Under the pieces are notes generated by a model. The model did not search any database and was not told the origin of the DNA. It was given only the letters and a program-made list of their open reading frames with translations. This document shows, piece by piece, positions 45,187 to 54,050 of a stretch of DNA of 64,000 nt. Source of the DNA: Afipia sp. GAS231 (GTDB taxonomy: Bacteria; Pseudomonadota; Alphaproteobacteria; Rhizobiales; Xanthobacteraceae); the NCBI RefSeq assembly GCF_900103365.1, contig NZ_LT629703.1, positions 1 through 64,000 of the forward strand, read 5' to 3'. Each line of letters opens with the position of its first letter. Position 1 is the stretch's first letter. A program made the translations under genes and the position numbers.

Positions 45187-46226
45187 GCAAGCTCGTCATC
45201 GCATCGATCGGTCCGGCAAGCTCGATCCAGGACAACGGACGTCCCGGCTCCCAGCGCTATGGCCTGGTGCCGAGCGGCGCGATGGATCGCCTGGCGCTGG
45301 CGACGGCGAATACGCTGGTCGGAAACGCGCCATTTGCCGCCTGCGTCGAAATCGGCCCGTTCGGGGCGGCGCTTACGGCGCGCGGCAGCGCGGTCCGGAT
45401 CGCACTCGCCGGTGCCTCACGAAATGCCGATATCGCCGGGCGCCCGGTGGCGCCGGATACGTCCGCGACGCTGGCCGATGGCGAAACGCTGACGCTCGGC
45501 TTTGCCCGCAGCGGTTCGTTCAGCTACCTCGCCATCGAAGGCAGCATTGCCGGCGAGCCGACCTTCGGCAGTCTTGCCGTCAACGCGCGCGCCGGCCTCG
45601 GCAGCCCCTATCCGCGTCCGCTGCAGTCGGGCGACGAATTGCAGACCAAGGCCGCCAGCGGCGCGGCCGAGCGGCGGATCGAACTGCCGGCCACATCGGA
45701 CGCGCCGATCCGGGTGGTGTGGGGACCGCAGGACGACGAATTCGCCGACGACACCAAGAAGCTGTTCGTCGACAGCGAGTGGAAGATATCGGCTACCAGC
45801 GACCGCATGGGTTACCGGCTCGAAGGCCCTGTTCTCAAACATCTGCACGGCCACAACATCGTTTCCGACGGCACCGTGAACGGCAGCCTGCAGGTGCCCG
45901 GCAATGGCCAGCCGATCGTGCTGATGCCGGACCGCGGCACCAGCGGCGGCTATCCCAAGATCGCGACCGTGATATCAGCCGATTTCGGCCGGTTCGCGCA
46001 GACCCCGGCCGGGCGGCCGTTTCGCTTCCAGGCGGTCAGCATGGCCGAGGCCCACGCCGAAGCGCGCAGGTTTGCCGAGCTGCTGCGCTCCCTGCCGGAC
46101 CGGCTGCGTGCCATCGAAAGCGTTGATCTCAACCTCGACGCGCTGCACGATGCCAATGTCGCAGGCTATGCCGTCAGCGCGATCGACGCCGGTACCTGGC
46201 AGGCCGAGATAACGGGGCCGGACTAG
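45183..46226 (+). CDS. pxpC: 5-oxoprolinase subunit PxpC
   Basis: 347 residues of the biotin-dependent carboxyltransferase-like (KipA) family: [20 protein letters not shown], then [17 protein letters not shown], and near the end [20 protein letters not shown]. No biotin is used in this branch. It is translationally coupled to pxpB and followed by pxpA, which gives a complete PxpBCA operon. Confidence 0.92.
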   Translation: MSKLVIASIGPASSIQDNGRPGSQRYGLVPSGAMDRLALATANTLVGNAPFAACVEIGPFGAALTARGSAVRIALAGASRNADIAGRPVAPDTSATLADGETLTLGFARSGSFSYLAIEGSIAGEPTFGSLAVNARAGLGSPYPRPLQSGDELQTKAASGAAERRIELPATSDAPIRVVWGPQDDEFADDTKKLFVDSEWKISATSDRMGYRLEGPVLKHLHGHNIVSDGTVNGSLQVPGNGQPIVLMPDRGTSGGYPKIATVISADFGRFAQTPAGRPFRFQAVSMAEAHAEARRFAELLRSLPDRLRAIESVDLNLDALHDANVAGYAVSAIDAGTWQAEITGPD

Positions 46227-46264
46227 CCGCCACAGCATCCAGAGAAGAAAAGCGGACGGACATC

Positions 46265-47035
46265 ATGACAACGATCGACCTCAATTGCGATCTCGGCGAA
46301 AGCTTTGGCCCGTGGGAAATGGGCAATGATGCCGCCATGATCGAACTCGCGACATCGGTCAACGTCGCCTGCGGCTTTCATGCCGGCGATGCCGACATCA
46401 TGCGCAAAACGGTCGAACTGGCGAAAGCGCGCGGCGTCAGCGTCGGCGCGCACCCCGGCTATCGCGATCTGCATGGTTTCGGCCGGCGACCGGTGCCGGG
46501 TCTGACGTCGTCCGAGATCGAGAACCTGATCGCCTACCAGATCGGCGCCTTGCAGGCGATCGCAACCGCGGCCGGCCACAAGGTGACCCACGTCAAGGCG
46601 CACGGCGCCATCTCCAACGTCGCCTGCGAGGACGACATGACGGCACGGGCCATCGCCAACGCCATCAAGGCGGTCGATCCCAATCTGATCTTCGTGGTGC
46701 TGGCCAACTCAAAACTGGTGACGGCCGGCGAAGCGGCCAATCTGCCGATGGTGCACGAGGTATTCGCCGACCGCGCCTACGAGGACAACGGCAATCTGGT
46801 CTCGCGCAAGAAGCCCGGCGCCGTGCTGCACGACGCCAGGGAAATTGCCGATCGGGTGGTGCGGATGGTGCAGGACGGTGCCGTGGTCTCGGTTACCGGC
46901 AAGGTCATCAAGATGCGCACCGACACGGTCTGCATCCATGGCGACAACCCGACCGCGGTCGAGATCGCCCGCGGGGTTCGTCAGGCATTGGATAAAGCCG
47001 GGATCAAGGTGGCGCCGTTCAGGACGGGCGCGTAG
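46265..47035 (+). CDS. pxpA: 5-oxoprolinase subunit PxpA (LamB/YcsF family)
   Basis: 256 residues beginning [20 protein letters not shown], with [20 protein letters not shown], then [19 protein letters not shown] and [13 protein letters not shown]: all signatures of the YcsF family. The stop TAG (47033-47035) is also the first bases of an interspersed repeat. Confidence 0.93.
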   Translation: MTTIDLNCDLGESFGPWEMGNDAAMIELATSVNVACGFHAGDADIMRKTVELAKARGVSVGAHPGYRDLHGFGRRPVPGLTSSEIENLIAYQIGALQAIATAAGHKVTHVKAHGAISNVACEDDMTARAIANAIKAVDPNLIFVVLANSKLVTAGEAANLPMVHEVFADRAYEDNGNLVSRKKPGAVLHDAREIADRVVRMVQDGAVVSVTGKVIKMRTDTVCIHGDNPTAVEIARGVRQALDKAGIKVAPFRTGA

Positions 47036-47082
47036 CGTTTTCGAGCGAAGTTGGATCCGGTCCGCGCAAAGAAAACGCGTCA
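47033..47082. repeat. Interspersed palindromic repeat, short copy
   Basis: tagcgttttcgagcgaag at the pxpA stop and gcaaagaaaacgcgtca at its other end match the first half of the element at 40914-41040. The inverted gcgttttc/gaaaacgc arms allow a stem-loop that could end or protect the pxp transcript. Confidence 0.7.
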
Positions 47083-47100
47083 GATATAGACCACCAATCC

Positions 47101-47253
47101 CTAGAACGGATGTACCGAAAACGTGCCGAACACGACGGCTGCGATGACCGCAAGCGCGCTGTACAGCGCGGCGGTGTGAAATCCGGTTCCGGTCTTTCGC
47201 GACAGCGAGCGCGCATACAGGTGCAGGCGGGCTTCCGCCGATATTTCGCGCAT
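47101..47253 (-). CDS. Small single-pass membrane protein (50 aa)
   Basis: ATG 47251-47253 is preceded by GGAG seven bases upstream on the coding strand. The 50-residue product starts MREISAEARLHLYARSLSRK and ends with a hydrophobic helix (AALYSALAVIAAVVFGTF). The amphipathic basic N-terminus followed by one transmembrane helix is typical of real small membrane proteins, and the site is otherwise non-coding. Function unknown. The frame can extend to 47283, but without a ribosome site. Confidence 0.6.
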   Translation of the reverse strand: MREISAEARLHLYARSLSRKTGTGFHTAALYSALAVIAAVVFGTFSVHPF

Positions 47254-47364
47254 GGTGGATCTCCAACGCAGCATGGGATGCATATGGAATATCGTTTGCG
47301 CCCGGATTCAAGCCGGCCGGAAAAATAGCGATGCGGATGCTTCCCCGGACTCGCTTTTCGGATG

Positions 47365-47398
47365 AAAATTCTCCGGTCGGGATTCCCGTGAGAATTTT
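47365..47398 (-). terminator. Terminator-like stem-loop downstream of the nirA operon
   Basis: AAAATTCTC (47365-47373) pairs perfectly with GAGAATTTT (47390-47398), with an inner CGGG/CCCG stem. Read on the minus strand it ends in a T-rich arm, 86 bases after the reductase stop codon. The flanks 47284-47364 and 47399-47483 hold no convincing gene. Confidence 0.65.
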
Positions 47399-47483
47399 AT
47401 TCGGGCCGATTTGAGCTAATCGGAACCCGAATTTACTATTTTGGCGGGTGAATGGGGACCGCTTCGCCCGAAAGCGCTACGCG

Positions 47484-49079
47484 CTAGTACACGTCCTGCT
47501 GGAACCGGCCCCTCTTCTTCAGGTCCGCGACAAACAGGATGGCCTCGTCGGTCGAGCGTGCGCCGAACTGGGCGACGATGTCGACCAGCGCCCGCTCGAC
47601 GTCCTTGGCCATCCGCTTGGCATCGCCGCAGATGTAGACGTGGGCGCCTTCGGCGAGCCACGTCCAGACCTCGCGGCCGACCTCGCGCATGCGATCCTGG
47701 ACGTAGAACTTCTTGTCGCCGTCGCGCGACCACGCCAGCGACAATCGGGTCAATAGACCTGAGGTCTTCATCCCATTCAGTTCGTCGGCATAGAAGAAAT
47801 CGCAGTCGCTGCGCTGGTGGCCGAAGAACAACCAGTTCTTGCCGGGCGCCCCGGTGGCGCGGCGGTCGTGCAGGAAGGCGCGGAACGGCGCAATGCCGGT
47901 GCCCGGACCGACCATGATGATCGGCGTCTTCGTATCTTCCGGCAGCGCGAAGCCATGGGCCTTCTGGACGTAGACCTTGAGTTCGTCGCCCGGATTGATC
48001 CGCTCCGAAAGGAATGTCGATGCAAGTCCGAGACGCTGGCGCTTGTTGATCACGTAACGCACGCAGTCGACCGTCAGCGACAGCTTTCCCGGTGTCGCAT
48101 TGTGCGACGACGAGATCGAATAAAGCCTGGGCTGCAGAGGTTCCAGCGCCTCGACAAAGGCCTCGGGGTGCGGACGGACGCGCGAAAACTTCTGCAACAC
48201 CGCCATCACGTCCAGCGTGGCGGCGTCGCCATCGGGGTCTTCGCCTTGCGCCAGCGCGCGCGCCTTCTCGCGCAGCGCGCCGCCGGTGAGGTACGAGATC
48301 AGCTCGAACAGCGAGTCCGGCGCCGGAGACAACGAGACATCGTCGAGCAAGACCTCGCGCAATGTCTTGCCCCTCACCGCCGTGGTATGCGACGCGCCGA
48401 GCAGCGCGATGACCTGGTCCACCAGGCCGAGATCGTTGCGGGCAAAGATGCCGAAGGAATCTCCGACGACGTAATCGAGTCCGCAGCCGGACAAGTCAAA
48501 TTCAATATGCCAGGTTTCCTTTTCCGAACCCTTGCCGTTCAGCAACCGGCGCGACAGGAATTTTGCCGGCGCCGGATTGTCTCGCGAGCGTCCCGCTTCC
48601 GCGACCACGGCCGGTGCCACGGGCGCGGCTGCCGTTGCCGACGACGGCGATGGTGGCGCTTTGTCGATCTCCTCATAGAGCGACTTCAGCATCCGCGCGG
48701 TTTCCTTGCCGCCGGGGACGCAGAGATTGAGGCGCGCTTCGCTCTTGCTGGCGATCGCTTCGGAATAGTTATGGCAGTCGTAGCCGCACTGGCCGCAATC
48801 CTGCTGCGCCATCGCCGCCATGAACTTTCGTCGCAACGGGCGGCCTTCGGCGAGCTTCATGCGATCGGCGATCGGCATGGTCTGGTCGTGCCAGGGCGCT
48901 TCGCCGTCGTCGCCATCGCCGCCGGCCATGACGGCGGCACCCTCTTCGGCCGACAACGGCGTCGGTGCGTCCGACAACAGGCCGGCAAAGAAGCCGTTCA
49001 GCCATGACCGCTGCGCTTCCGAAAACGGCGCGCTGCCCGGAATGATCTCGATCTTCGGCGGGGGCGTGATCTGGTTCAT
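47484..49079 (-). CDS. CysJ-like FAD/NADPH reductase with N-terminal Fe-S domain
   Basis: 531 residues. The N-terminal part has a four-cysteine motif at about C95, C98, C102 and C120 (QQDCGQCGYDCHNYSEAIAS), resembling the FeS domain PF04060. A variable linker follows. Residues about 165-531 form a sulfite-reductase-flavoprotein-like module: FAD loop PRLYSISSSHN, then NADPH-binding MVGPGTGIAPFRAFLHDRR and ICGDAKRMAKDVERAL. The FMN-binding flavodoxin domain of classical CysJ is absent. The start overlaps the nirA stop by 4 bases (ATGA), so it is most likely the electron donor of NirA rather than of sulfite reductase (inference). Confidence 0.87.
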   Translation of the reverse strand: MNQITPPPKIEIIPGSAPFSEAQRSWLNGFFAGLLSDAPTPLSAEEGAAVMAGGDGDDGEAPWHDQTMPIADRMKLAEGRPLRRKFMAAMAQQDCGQCGYDCHNYSEAIASKSEARLNLCVPGGKETARMLKSLYEEIDKAPPSPSSATAAAPVAPAVVAEAGRSRDNPAPAKFLSRRLLNGKGSEKETWHIEFDLSGCGLDYVVGDSFGIFARNDLGLVDQVIALLGASHTTAVRGKTLREVLLDDVSLSPAPDSLFELISYLTGGALREKARALAQGEDPDGDAATLDVMAVLQKFSRVRPHPEAFVEALEPLQPRLYSISSSHNATPGKLSLTVDCVRYVINKRQRLGLASTFLSERINPGDELKVYVQKAHGFALPEDTKTPIIMVGPGTGIAPFRAFLHDRRATGAPGKNWLFFGHQRSDCDFFYADELNGMKTSGLLTRLSLAWSRDGDKKFYVQDRMREVGREVWTWLAEGAHVYICGDAKRMAKDVERALVDIVAQFGARSTDEAILFVADLKKRGRFQQDVY

Positions 49080-50854
49080 GAGGACACCTCGGCATCGGCG
49101 AGCCTGCGCAGCGTCTCGCCGTCATGGCGGCGCGCAAACGAAAGGAAGGTTTCATCGGGCGATGAGCGATGTGCGAGATACGCTTTCAGCAGCCGCTCGA
49201 CCGCCTGCGGCGCATCCTCGGCCTTGAGATCGTGGAAGACCTCCTGCCCGACATCCGCGTTGGGACCGAAGCCGCCGCCTGCGAACAGATGATACCCTTC
49301 GACGGTGTCCTCCTCGCCGACTGGCACCCGCGCCCCGATCAACCCGATATCGCTGATGTAGTGCTGGGCGCAGGAATGGTGGCAACCGGTGAGATGGATG
49401 TTGAGCGGCGTCTCGATATTGACCCGCGGCTCGCACCAGTCGCCGATTGCGGCGGCGTGCAGCTTGGTATTGGACGCCGCGAACTTGCAGCCGGCATTGC
49501 CGGTGCAGGCGATCAGGCCGGCACGAATCTGCGAGGCCTCGACCGCCAAACCAACCGCCTTGATCGCCGCGATCGCGAGTTCGACATTTTCGTCGCGCAC
49601 GCCAGGGATCAGCAGGTTCTGCCAGACCGTCAGACGGATATCGCCGTCGCCGAGGTCCTGCGCAATCTTGGCCAATCCGCGCATCTGCTCGCAGGTAACC
49701 TTGCCGAGCGGCAGCGCGACGCCGATCCAGTTCAGGCCTTGCTGCTTCTGCATGTGAACGCCGATATGGGCCATGCGGTCGAACGCCGGTCGCGGCGCCA
49801 ACGCTTCCGCCGGCACCCGCGTAAAGGCCTGCCCGAGCCGCGCTTCGACCAGTTCGAGAAACTTGTCGTGCCCCATCGCGTCGAGGACATACTTCAGGCG
49901 CGACTTCTGCCGGTTGGTGCGGTCGCCGGTGTCGATATAGGCGCGGACGATCGCGTCCGACACTTTGGTTGCGTCGGCCGGCTTGACGATGATGTCGCCG
50001 TATTTGGCGAAATCGCGGTGACCGGTGATGCCGCCGAGGCCGAGGCGAAACCAGACGCCGGGCTCGACGCCGAAACCGTCCTTCACCTCGACAGCCGAAA
50101 ACGCGATGTCGTTGGTGTCTTCCAGCACCGCGATCTTGCCGGCGCCGTCGAAGGCGACATTGAACTTGCGCGGCAATCCCGTCAGCGAGCGATCGTTGAG
50201 GATGTGGTAGTGCCACTCGCGGGCATAGGCGCGGGTGTCGAGTATTTCCTGCGGATCGATCCCCGCCGTCGGCGTGCCCGTGACGTTGCGGATGTTGTCG
50301 GCGCCGGAGCCGCGCGAGCACAGGCCGAGGTCCTGAATACCCTCGATCAACGCCGCCGAATTCTTGAAGGGTATCTCGCGCACCTGCAAATTGGCGCGCG
50401 TGGTGACGTGACAGAACGGCCCGCAAAGCTGTTCGGCGAGATCGGCGAGGCCCGCGAACTGCCAGTGCTTCACGATCCCGTTCGGAATCCGCAACCGGCA
50501 CATGTAGGAGTCTTGCGCCGGCGCGACGTAGAACAGGCCGTAATAGCGCCAGCGAAAATTATCCGCAGGCGACGGCGGCTTGTCGTCGAGCGCCTGCTGC
50601 CGTAACCGCGGATAGGCATCGAACGGATGCTCTTCGCGCTTTACCTTCTCCATGTCGGCGAGCTTCTTGCCCGCTGCAACGACCTTGTCCTGGGCCTTGA
50701 TATGCGCGGCTTCCGGTCCGGTCGGCTCGGCGTTCGCCTTGCTGCCGCCGCCGAGACCACGCCCAACGCGGCTGATCTGCAAGCCCGTGGTGAAGCCTTC
50801 GAGATAGCGCTTCTGCTCGTCCGAAAAGTCGACTGAAAGTGTTTCGATTTTCAT
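49076..50854 (-). CDS. nirA: Ferredoxin/flavoprotein-dependent assimilatory nitrite reductase (NirA-type)
   Basis: 592 residues from ATG 50852-50854 (MKIETLSVDFSDEQKRYLEG). It has duplicated ferredoxin-like and sirohaem domains: CRLRIPNGIVKHWQFAGLAD, then the 4Fe-4S/sirohaem ligands C-x5-C in CTGNAGCKFA (about residues 450-456) and C-x3-C in GCHHSCAQHY (about 490-494). It reduces nitrite to ammonium with six electrons. Sulfite reductases share the fold; the assignment rests on the nasS-nasT genes directly upstream, the arrangement reported for Bradyrhizobium. A long structured leader precedes it. Confidence 0.85.
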   Translation of the reverse strand: MKIETLSVDFSDEQKRYLEGFTTGLQISRVGRGLGGGSKANAEPTGPEAAHIKAQDKVVAAGKKLADMEKVKREEHPFDAYPRLRQQALDDKPPSPADNFRWRYYGLFYVAPAQDSYMCRLRIPNGIVKHWQFAGLADLAEQLCGPFCHVTTRANLQVREIPFKNSAALIEGIQDLGLCSRGSGADNIRNVTGTPTAGIDPQEILDTRAYAREWHYHILNDRSLTGLPRKFNVAFDGAGKIAVLEDTNDIAFSAVEVKDGFGVEPGVWFRLGLGGITGHRDFAKYGDIIVKPADATKVSDAIVRAYIDTGDRTNRQKSRLKYVLDAMGHDKFLELVEARLGQAFTRVPAEALAPRPAFDRMAHIGVHMQKQQGLNWIGVALPLGKVTCEQMRGLAKIAQDLGDGDIRLTVWQNLLIPGVRDENVELAIAAIKAVGLAVEASQIRAGLIACTGNAGCKFAASNTKLHAAAIGDWCEPRVNIETPLNIHLTGCHHSCAQHYISDIGLIGARVPVGEEDTVEGYHLFAGGGFGPNADVGQEVFHDLKAEDAPQAVERLLKAYLAHRSSPDETFLSFARRHDGETLRRLADAEVSS

Positions 50855-51031
50855 GGTGCGCGACGAAGCTCCTGCGGCCACGATCGGTGGCAGAACGAAG
50901 TTGGTGGGGCGACCGCTTCGAACCCGGCTCAGCGGTTACGCTGGGCCATTTCCGGGAGACGATCCGACCAGCTTCGTTGCTGCGAAAATCCATCTTGGAC
51001 GTAGGCCAGCCGGCTTCTCCGACGTCTGGCT
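50855..51031 (-). promoter_or_regulatory. Structured nirA leader, candidate NasT (ANTAR) target
   Basis: On the coding strand AACGAAGCTGGT (50967-50978) can pair with ACCAACTTCGTT (50894-50905; 11 of 12 pairs), or its part ACGAAGCT with AGCTTCGT (50863-50870), which lies at the presumed ribosome site GGAG. Other stems: GGCCCAGCG/CGCTGAGCC with one mismatch (loop TAAC), CCAC/GTGG within CTGC...GCAG before the start, and GCCAG/CTGGC early in the leader. NasT-type ANTAR proteins bind leader RNA hairpins and prevent termination. I could not identify the canonical pair of six-base-loop hairpins, so this is only a candidate. Confidence 0.4.
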
Positions 51032-51042
51032 GCACTGCAACA

Positions 51043-51058
51043 TACAAGTTGCGTGCCA
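51043..51058 (-). promoter_or_regulatory. Sigma54-like -24/-12 promoter before nirA
   Basis: The minus strand reads TGGCACGCAACTTGTA: -24 box TGGCACG is perfect and, at standard spacing, the -12 box is TTGTA instead of TTGCA (one mismatch in the usual GC). A start about 12 bases downstream (near 51031) would give a leader of about 177 nt. Confidence 0.45.
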
Positions 51059-51131
51059 CACTGAGTCGATTTGAATACGCAGTTATTTCAGATGGTTATG
51101 GGATGGCTTGGGAAACAATGAAGACAAATTC

Positions 51132-51150
51132 ATTGCTGTATGCAAGCAAT
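51132..51150. promoter_or_regulatory. Inverted repeat upstream of the nirA promoter, possible activator site
   Basis: ATTGCTGTATGCAAGCAAT has 6-bp arms ATTGCT/AGCAAT and a 7-base spacer. It lies about 75-100 bases upstream of the -24 box, where sigma54 activators such as NtrC bind. It fits the NtrC consensus only loosely. A further palindrome TATGCGCATA follows at 51150-51159. Confidence 0.3.
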
Positions 51151-51213
51151 ATGCGCATAAATTAGGCAACTATGCTCGACGCCCAATTTCTTATCAGAAG
51201 AAGAGATCAGGCG

Positions 51214-52383
51214 TTACGGCTTCCAGTGGCCGATCTTGAACGCCGCCAGATGCCCGGCGATGTCGGCCGGGTCAAAGGCAGGCCCGGCAAACGCGCCGAC
51301 AGCGTCCGAGGGGCCGGCCGCTTTCGCCTGTTGCTGCCCCATGGCGGTGTCGTAGAGATCCGGCCGGAACACGTCCATCGCGGTCTTCAGCGCCTCCGGG
51401 CGCATCGCGGTCTGCCCCCATCGCACCATCTGGGCGTAGAGCCAGGCAGCCTGCACCGGATCCGGCCGGGCCGCGCCCTCGCGTCCGACCAGGAGATAAC
51501 GGCTGCTCTCGCGCCGCGCGCCGTCGGGCGAAACCTTCAGGCGGCCGTCGAGGGTCCGTTGGATCACTTCCGCATCGACCCCAATCCGCTCCGGCTGCGC
51601 CAGGATGCGCGCGGCCTCGGCGCGGTTTTCAGGCTGCTCGATGAATACAGCGGCGCGCGCGGCCGCCCGGATCAGGGCTGCCAGCACCTCCGGATTCTTT
51701 TCCGACCAGCTCTGCCGAACCGCGAGCACCTTCTCCACGGCACGCTGCAGGATATCGGACACAAAATGCAGGATGTGACCGATGCCGAGATCGACGGCGA
51801 CCGAGTTCCAGGGCGCGCCGACGCAGAACGCGTCGACATGTCCATTGGCGAGGCTGTCCACCATGTAGGGCGGCGGCAGCACCACGAGGCGAACGTCCTC
51901 ATCGGGATCGACCCCGCCCGCGGCCATCCAGAAACGAAGCTGGTAGTTATGGGTGGAGAACGGGAATGTCATGCCGAAGGTCAGCGGCTCCGCACCGCTG
52001 GCGCGCCGTTTGGCGACGACCCGGGACAGCGCCAGCGCGGTCGCCATCGGATTTGTGGCCTCACCCTCGAGTTCGCCCATGATCGCCGCGTGCAGCGCCG
52101 GCGATACCGTAATGGCATTGCCGTTCAGCCCGAGATTGAACGGCGCCACAATGGGAACCTTGACGTGCCCGAGCCCGAGGCTCGAGGCAATCGCCACCGG
52201 CGCCAGCAGATGCGCGGCATCGAACAGGCCGATGTTGAGCTTGTCGCGGACGTTGGACCACGACACTTCCCGCACCAACGTGACATCGAGCCCTTCGGCC
52301 GCGGCAAACCCCTTGTCGACGGCGATAATCAGCGCGGAGGCGTCAACCAGCGGAATGAAGCCGATGTGGAGCGGTGTGGTCAT
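51214..52383 (-). CDS. nasS: NasS-type nitrate/nitrite sensor (NrtA-like, cytoplasmic)
   Basis: 389 residues of the NrtA/CmpA binding-protein family: PLHIGFIPLVDASALIIAVD, then TFPFSTHNYQLRFWMAAGGV and ANGHVDAFCVGAPWNSVAVD. It lacks a signal peptide, as expected for NasS, which stays in the cytoplasm and binds NasT when nitrate/nitrite is absent. Its start overlaps the nasT stop by 4 bases. A 359-base leader region separates it from nirA. Confidence 0.88.
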   Translation of the reverse strand: MTTPLHIGFIPLVDASALIIAVDKGFAAAEGLDVTLVREVSWSNVRDKLNIGLFDAAHLLAPVAIASSLGLGHVKVPIVAPFNLGLNGNAITVSPALHAAIMGELEGEATNPMATALALSRVVAKRRASGAEPLTFGMTFPFSTHNYQLRFWMAAGGVDPDEDVRLVVLPPPYMVDSLANGHVDAFCVGAPWNSVAVDLGIGHILHFVSDILQRAVEKVLAVRQSWSEKNPEVLAALIRAAARAAVFIEQPENRAEAARILAQPERIGVDAEVIQRTLDGRLKVSPDGARRESSRYLLVGREGAARPDPVQAAWLYAQMVRWGQTAMRPEALKTAMDVFRPDLYDTAMGQQQAKAAGPSDAVGAFAGPAFDPADIAGHLAAFKIGHWKP

Positions 52384-52970
52384 TTCAGCAACTCCGACGC
52401 GGTCAGGATCGACTGCGCGATCTCGCCGATCTTCTTTTTCTCGCGCATCGCGGTGGAGCGCATCAGCACATAGGCCTCGTCCTCGGTGAGGCCCTTCACC
52501 TTCATCAGGATTCCCTTGGCGCGATCGATCACCTTGCGTTCCTCGAGCGCGGATTTGGTGCGGTCGAGTTCGTCCTGCAGCTTCGAGAACGCATTGAAGC
52601 GGGAGATGCAGAGGTCGAGGATCGGCTTGATCCGCTCCTTCTTCAGGCCGTCGACGATATAGGCGGAAACGCCGGCATCGACGGAGGCCTGGATCGAGGC
52701 CGCATCGCTCTGGTCGACGAACATGGCAATCGGCCGCCGAACCGCGCGGCTGACCTGGAACATCTGTTCCAGAACGTCGCGGCTGGGGTTTTCGAGGTCG
52801 ATCAGGATGACATCAGGATCGAGCGCGTAAATGCGCGCCAAAAGGCTCTGCATTTCGCGGATATGGACGACGCCGGTAAAGCCCGCCTCCCGCAACCCCT
52901 CTTCCAGGATGGCCGCGCGGATCGGGCTTTCGTCGACTATGACGATCTTCGGTGACGACTCAGCGCTCAT
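52380..52970 (-). CDS. nasT: NasT-type ANTAR antiterminator
   Basis: 196 residues. The N-terminal receiver-like domain (KIVIVDESPIRAAILEEGLR; acidic residue in VILIDLENPSRD) is followed by a coiled stretch and the C-terminal ANTAR domain, ERKVIDRAKGILMKVKGLTE then DEAYVLMRSTAMREKKKI. ANTAR proteins bind nascent leader RNA and stop premature termination. Together with NasS it should control nirA. Confidence 0.9.
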   Translation of the reverse strand: MSAESSPKIVIVDESPIRAAILEEGLREAGFTGVVHIREMQSLLARIYALDPDVILIDLENPSRDVLEQMFQVSRAVRRPIAMFVDQSDAASIQASVDAGVSAYIVDGLKKERIKPILDLCISRFNAFSKLQDELDRTKSALEERKVIDRAKGILMKVKGLTEDEAYVLMRSTAMREKKKIGEIAQSILTASELLK

Positions 52971-53021
52971 CGATCAACTCTTTACCCGGTCGGGCATCCA
53001 TAGCACGTCAAGGCCGGCCGC

Positions 53022-53057
53022 AAAGCCTTGTAATTATGAGCAATTGGGACTAGCTCG
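53022..53057. repeat. Left 36-bp direct repeat of the DUF4238 cassette
   Basis: AAAGCCTTGTAATT followed by ATGAGCAATTGGGACTAGCT and CG. It matches 31 of 36 positions of the copy at 54049-54084. It lies 93 bases before the DUF4238 start codon. Confidence 0.8.
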
Positions 53058-53150
53058 GGGAAACCTGCTTCCCGCAAGTCGCAAACGTCCAACGCACAAC
53101 TTTCTCACCTAGGATGCTCTTAGCGCGCGGCCGGCCAATATATTCCCAGC

Positions 53151-54050
53151 ATGAACGCTGCAAATCCTCCAACCAAGCATCATTACATCCCTGCCTTCTA
53201 CTTGAGGCGTTGGCTTGGTTCTGATGGCAAGGTAATCGAATTCACCAAGCCGTATCACGACATCGTCGTTAAGCCGATCGTACCCGAGAGGACTGGTTAT
53301 CAAGAAAGGCTGTATGAGCTGAAGGGCTACGAGCCAGAGCTTGCACAGCAGATCGAGGAAAGCTTCTTCAAGCCTCTCGACACTTGGGCATCTAACGCGC
53401 TCGATATGCTCGAGCGCTATGGCCACAACGCTCCTTGGGACGCCGACAGTCGATCCGCATGGACGCGCTTCATCCTTTCACTGCTACTGCGTTGCCCCGA
53501 AGATATCGCTCTGTTTCGGGAACGGTGGCACGGAGATTTTGGTCAAACCGATGAAGCTGCCGAGGCGAAGTATCGAGGTGCGCGGAAAGACGGCGACCCA
53601 GACACGTTTGCAGAATTCCTCGATCGTCAGCCATTGAGTTTGAAAGAGCGGTATCAATTCAAGGTTCTGCTCAAGCTGATCGACCATGGGGAAATCGGCC
53701 AAGAAATGAACAACATGTATTGGCGCGTGCTGCAGACACCGGCCGACGCCCCGACATTGCTGACCTCAGACCGCCCCATCATGCGAACCAGGAACCTCAA
53801 AAGGCCCGAGGGGCATATTGCTCTTCCTATAGGTCCAAGGCTGCTCTTCATTGCGTCAGCCGACACCGATTTCCTAAAGCAGCTCCTTAAAGTAGGCCAG
53901 CTAAAGCTAGTGAAAGAGGTTAACCGGCAAATTGTCGAGAGCGCCACTAGGTTTGTCTACGGTGTCGACGACAAACAATTTCGCTTTGTGCAGAATCATT
54001 TCGGAAAAGCGCCGCAGCCAAGGCTGATGGAGAGCCTGATGAAGGGATAA
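53151..54050 (+). CDS. DUF4238 protein (299 aa)
   Basis: 299 residues beginning [20 protein letters not shown], the hallmark K-x-H-Y-I-P-x-F-Y-L-R of the DUF4238 family. Other family-like segments are [20 protein letters not shown] and [10 protein letters not shown]. No signal peptide or transmembrane helix. Base composition is visibly lower in GC than in rimO or nasT, and codons such as ata, aat and tta are more frequent, which suggests transfer. The gene stands alone between two imperfect 36-bp direct repeats; the right repeat overlaps its stop codon. Function is unknown. Confidence 0.82.
   Translation: MNAANPPTKHHYIPAFYLRRWLGSDGKVIEFTKPYHDIVVKPIVPERTGYQERLYELKGYEPELAQQIEESFFKPLDTWASNALDMLERYGHNAPWDADSRSAWTRFILSLLLRCPEDIALFRERWHGDFGQTDEAAEAKYRGARKDGDPDTFAEFLDRQPLSLKERYQFKVLLKLIDHGEIGQEMNNMYWRVLQTPADAPTLLTSDRPIMRTRNLKRPEGHIALPIGPRLLFIASADTDFLKQLLKVGQLKLVKEVNRQIVESATRFVYGVDDKQFRFVQNHFGKAPQPRLMESLMKG

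Noticed and set aside
53151..54050. Calling DUF4238 a defence gene
   Set aside because: No nuclease, NTPase or toxin motif could be identified by eye and no partner genes are present; only the cassette structure is reported.
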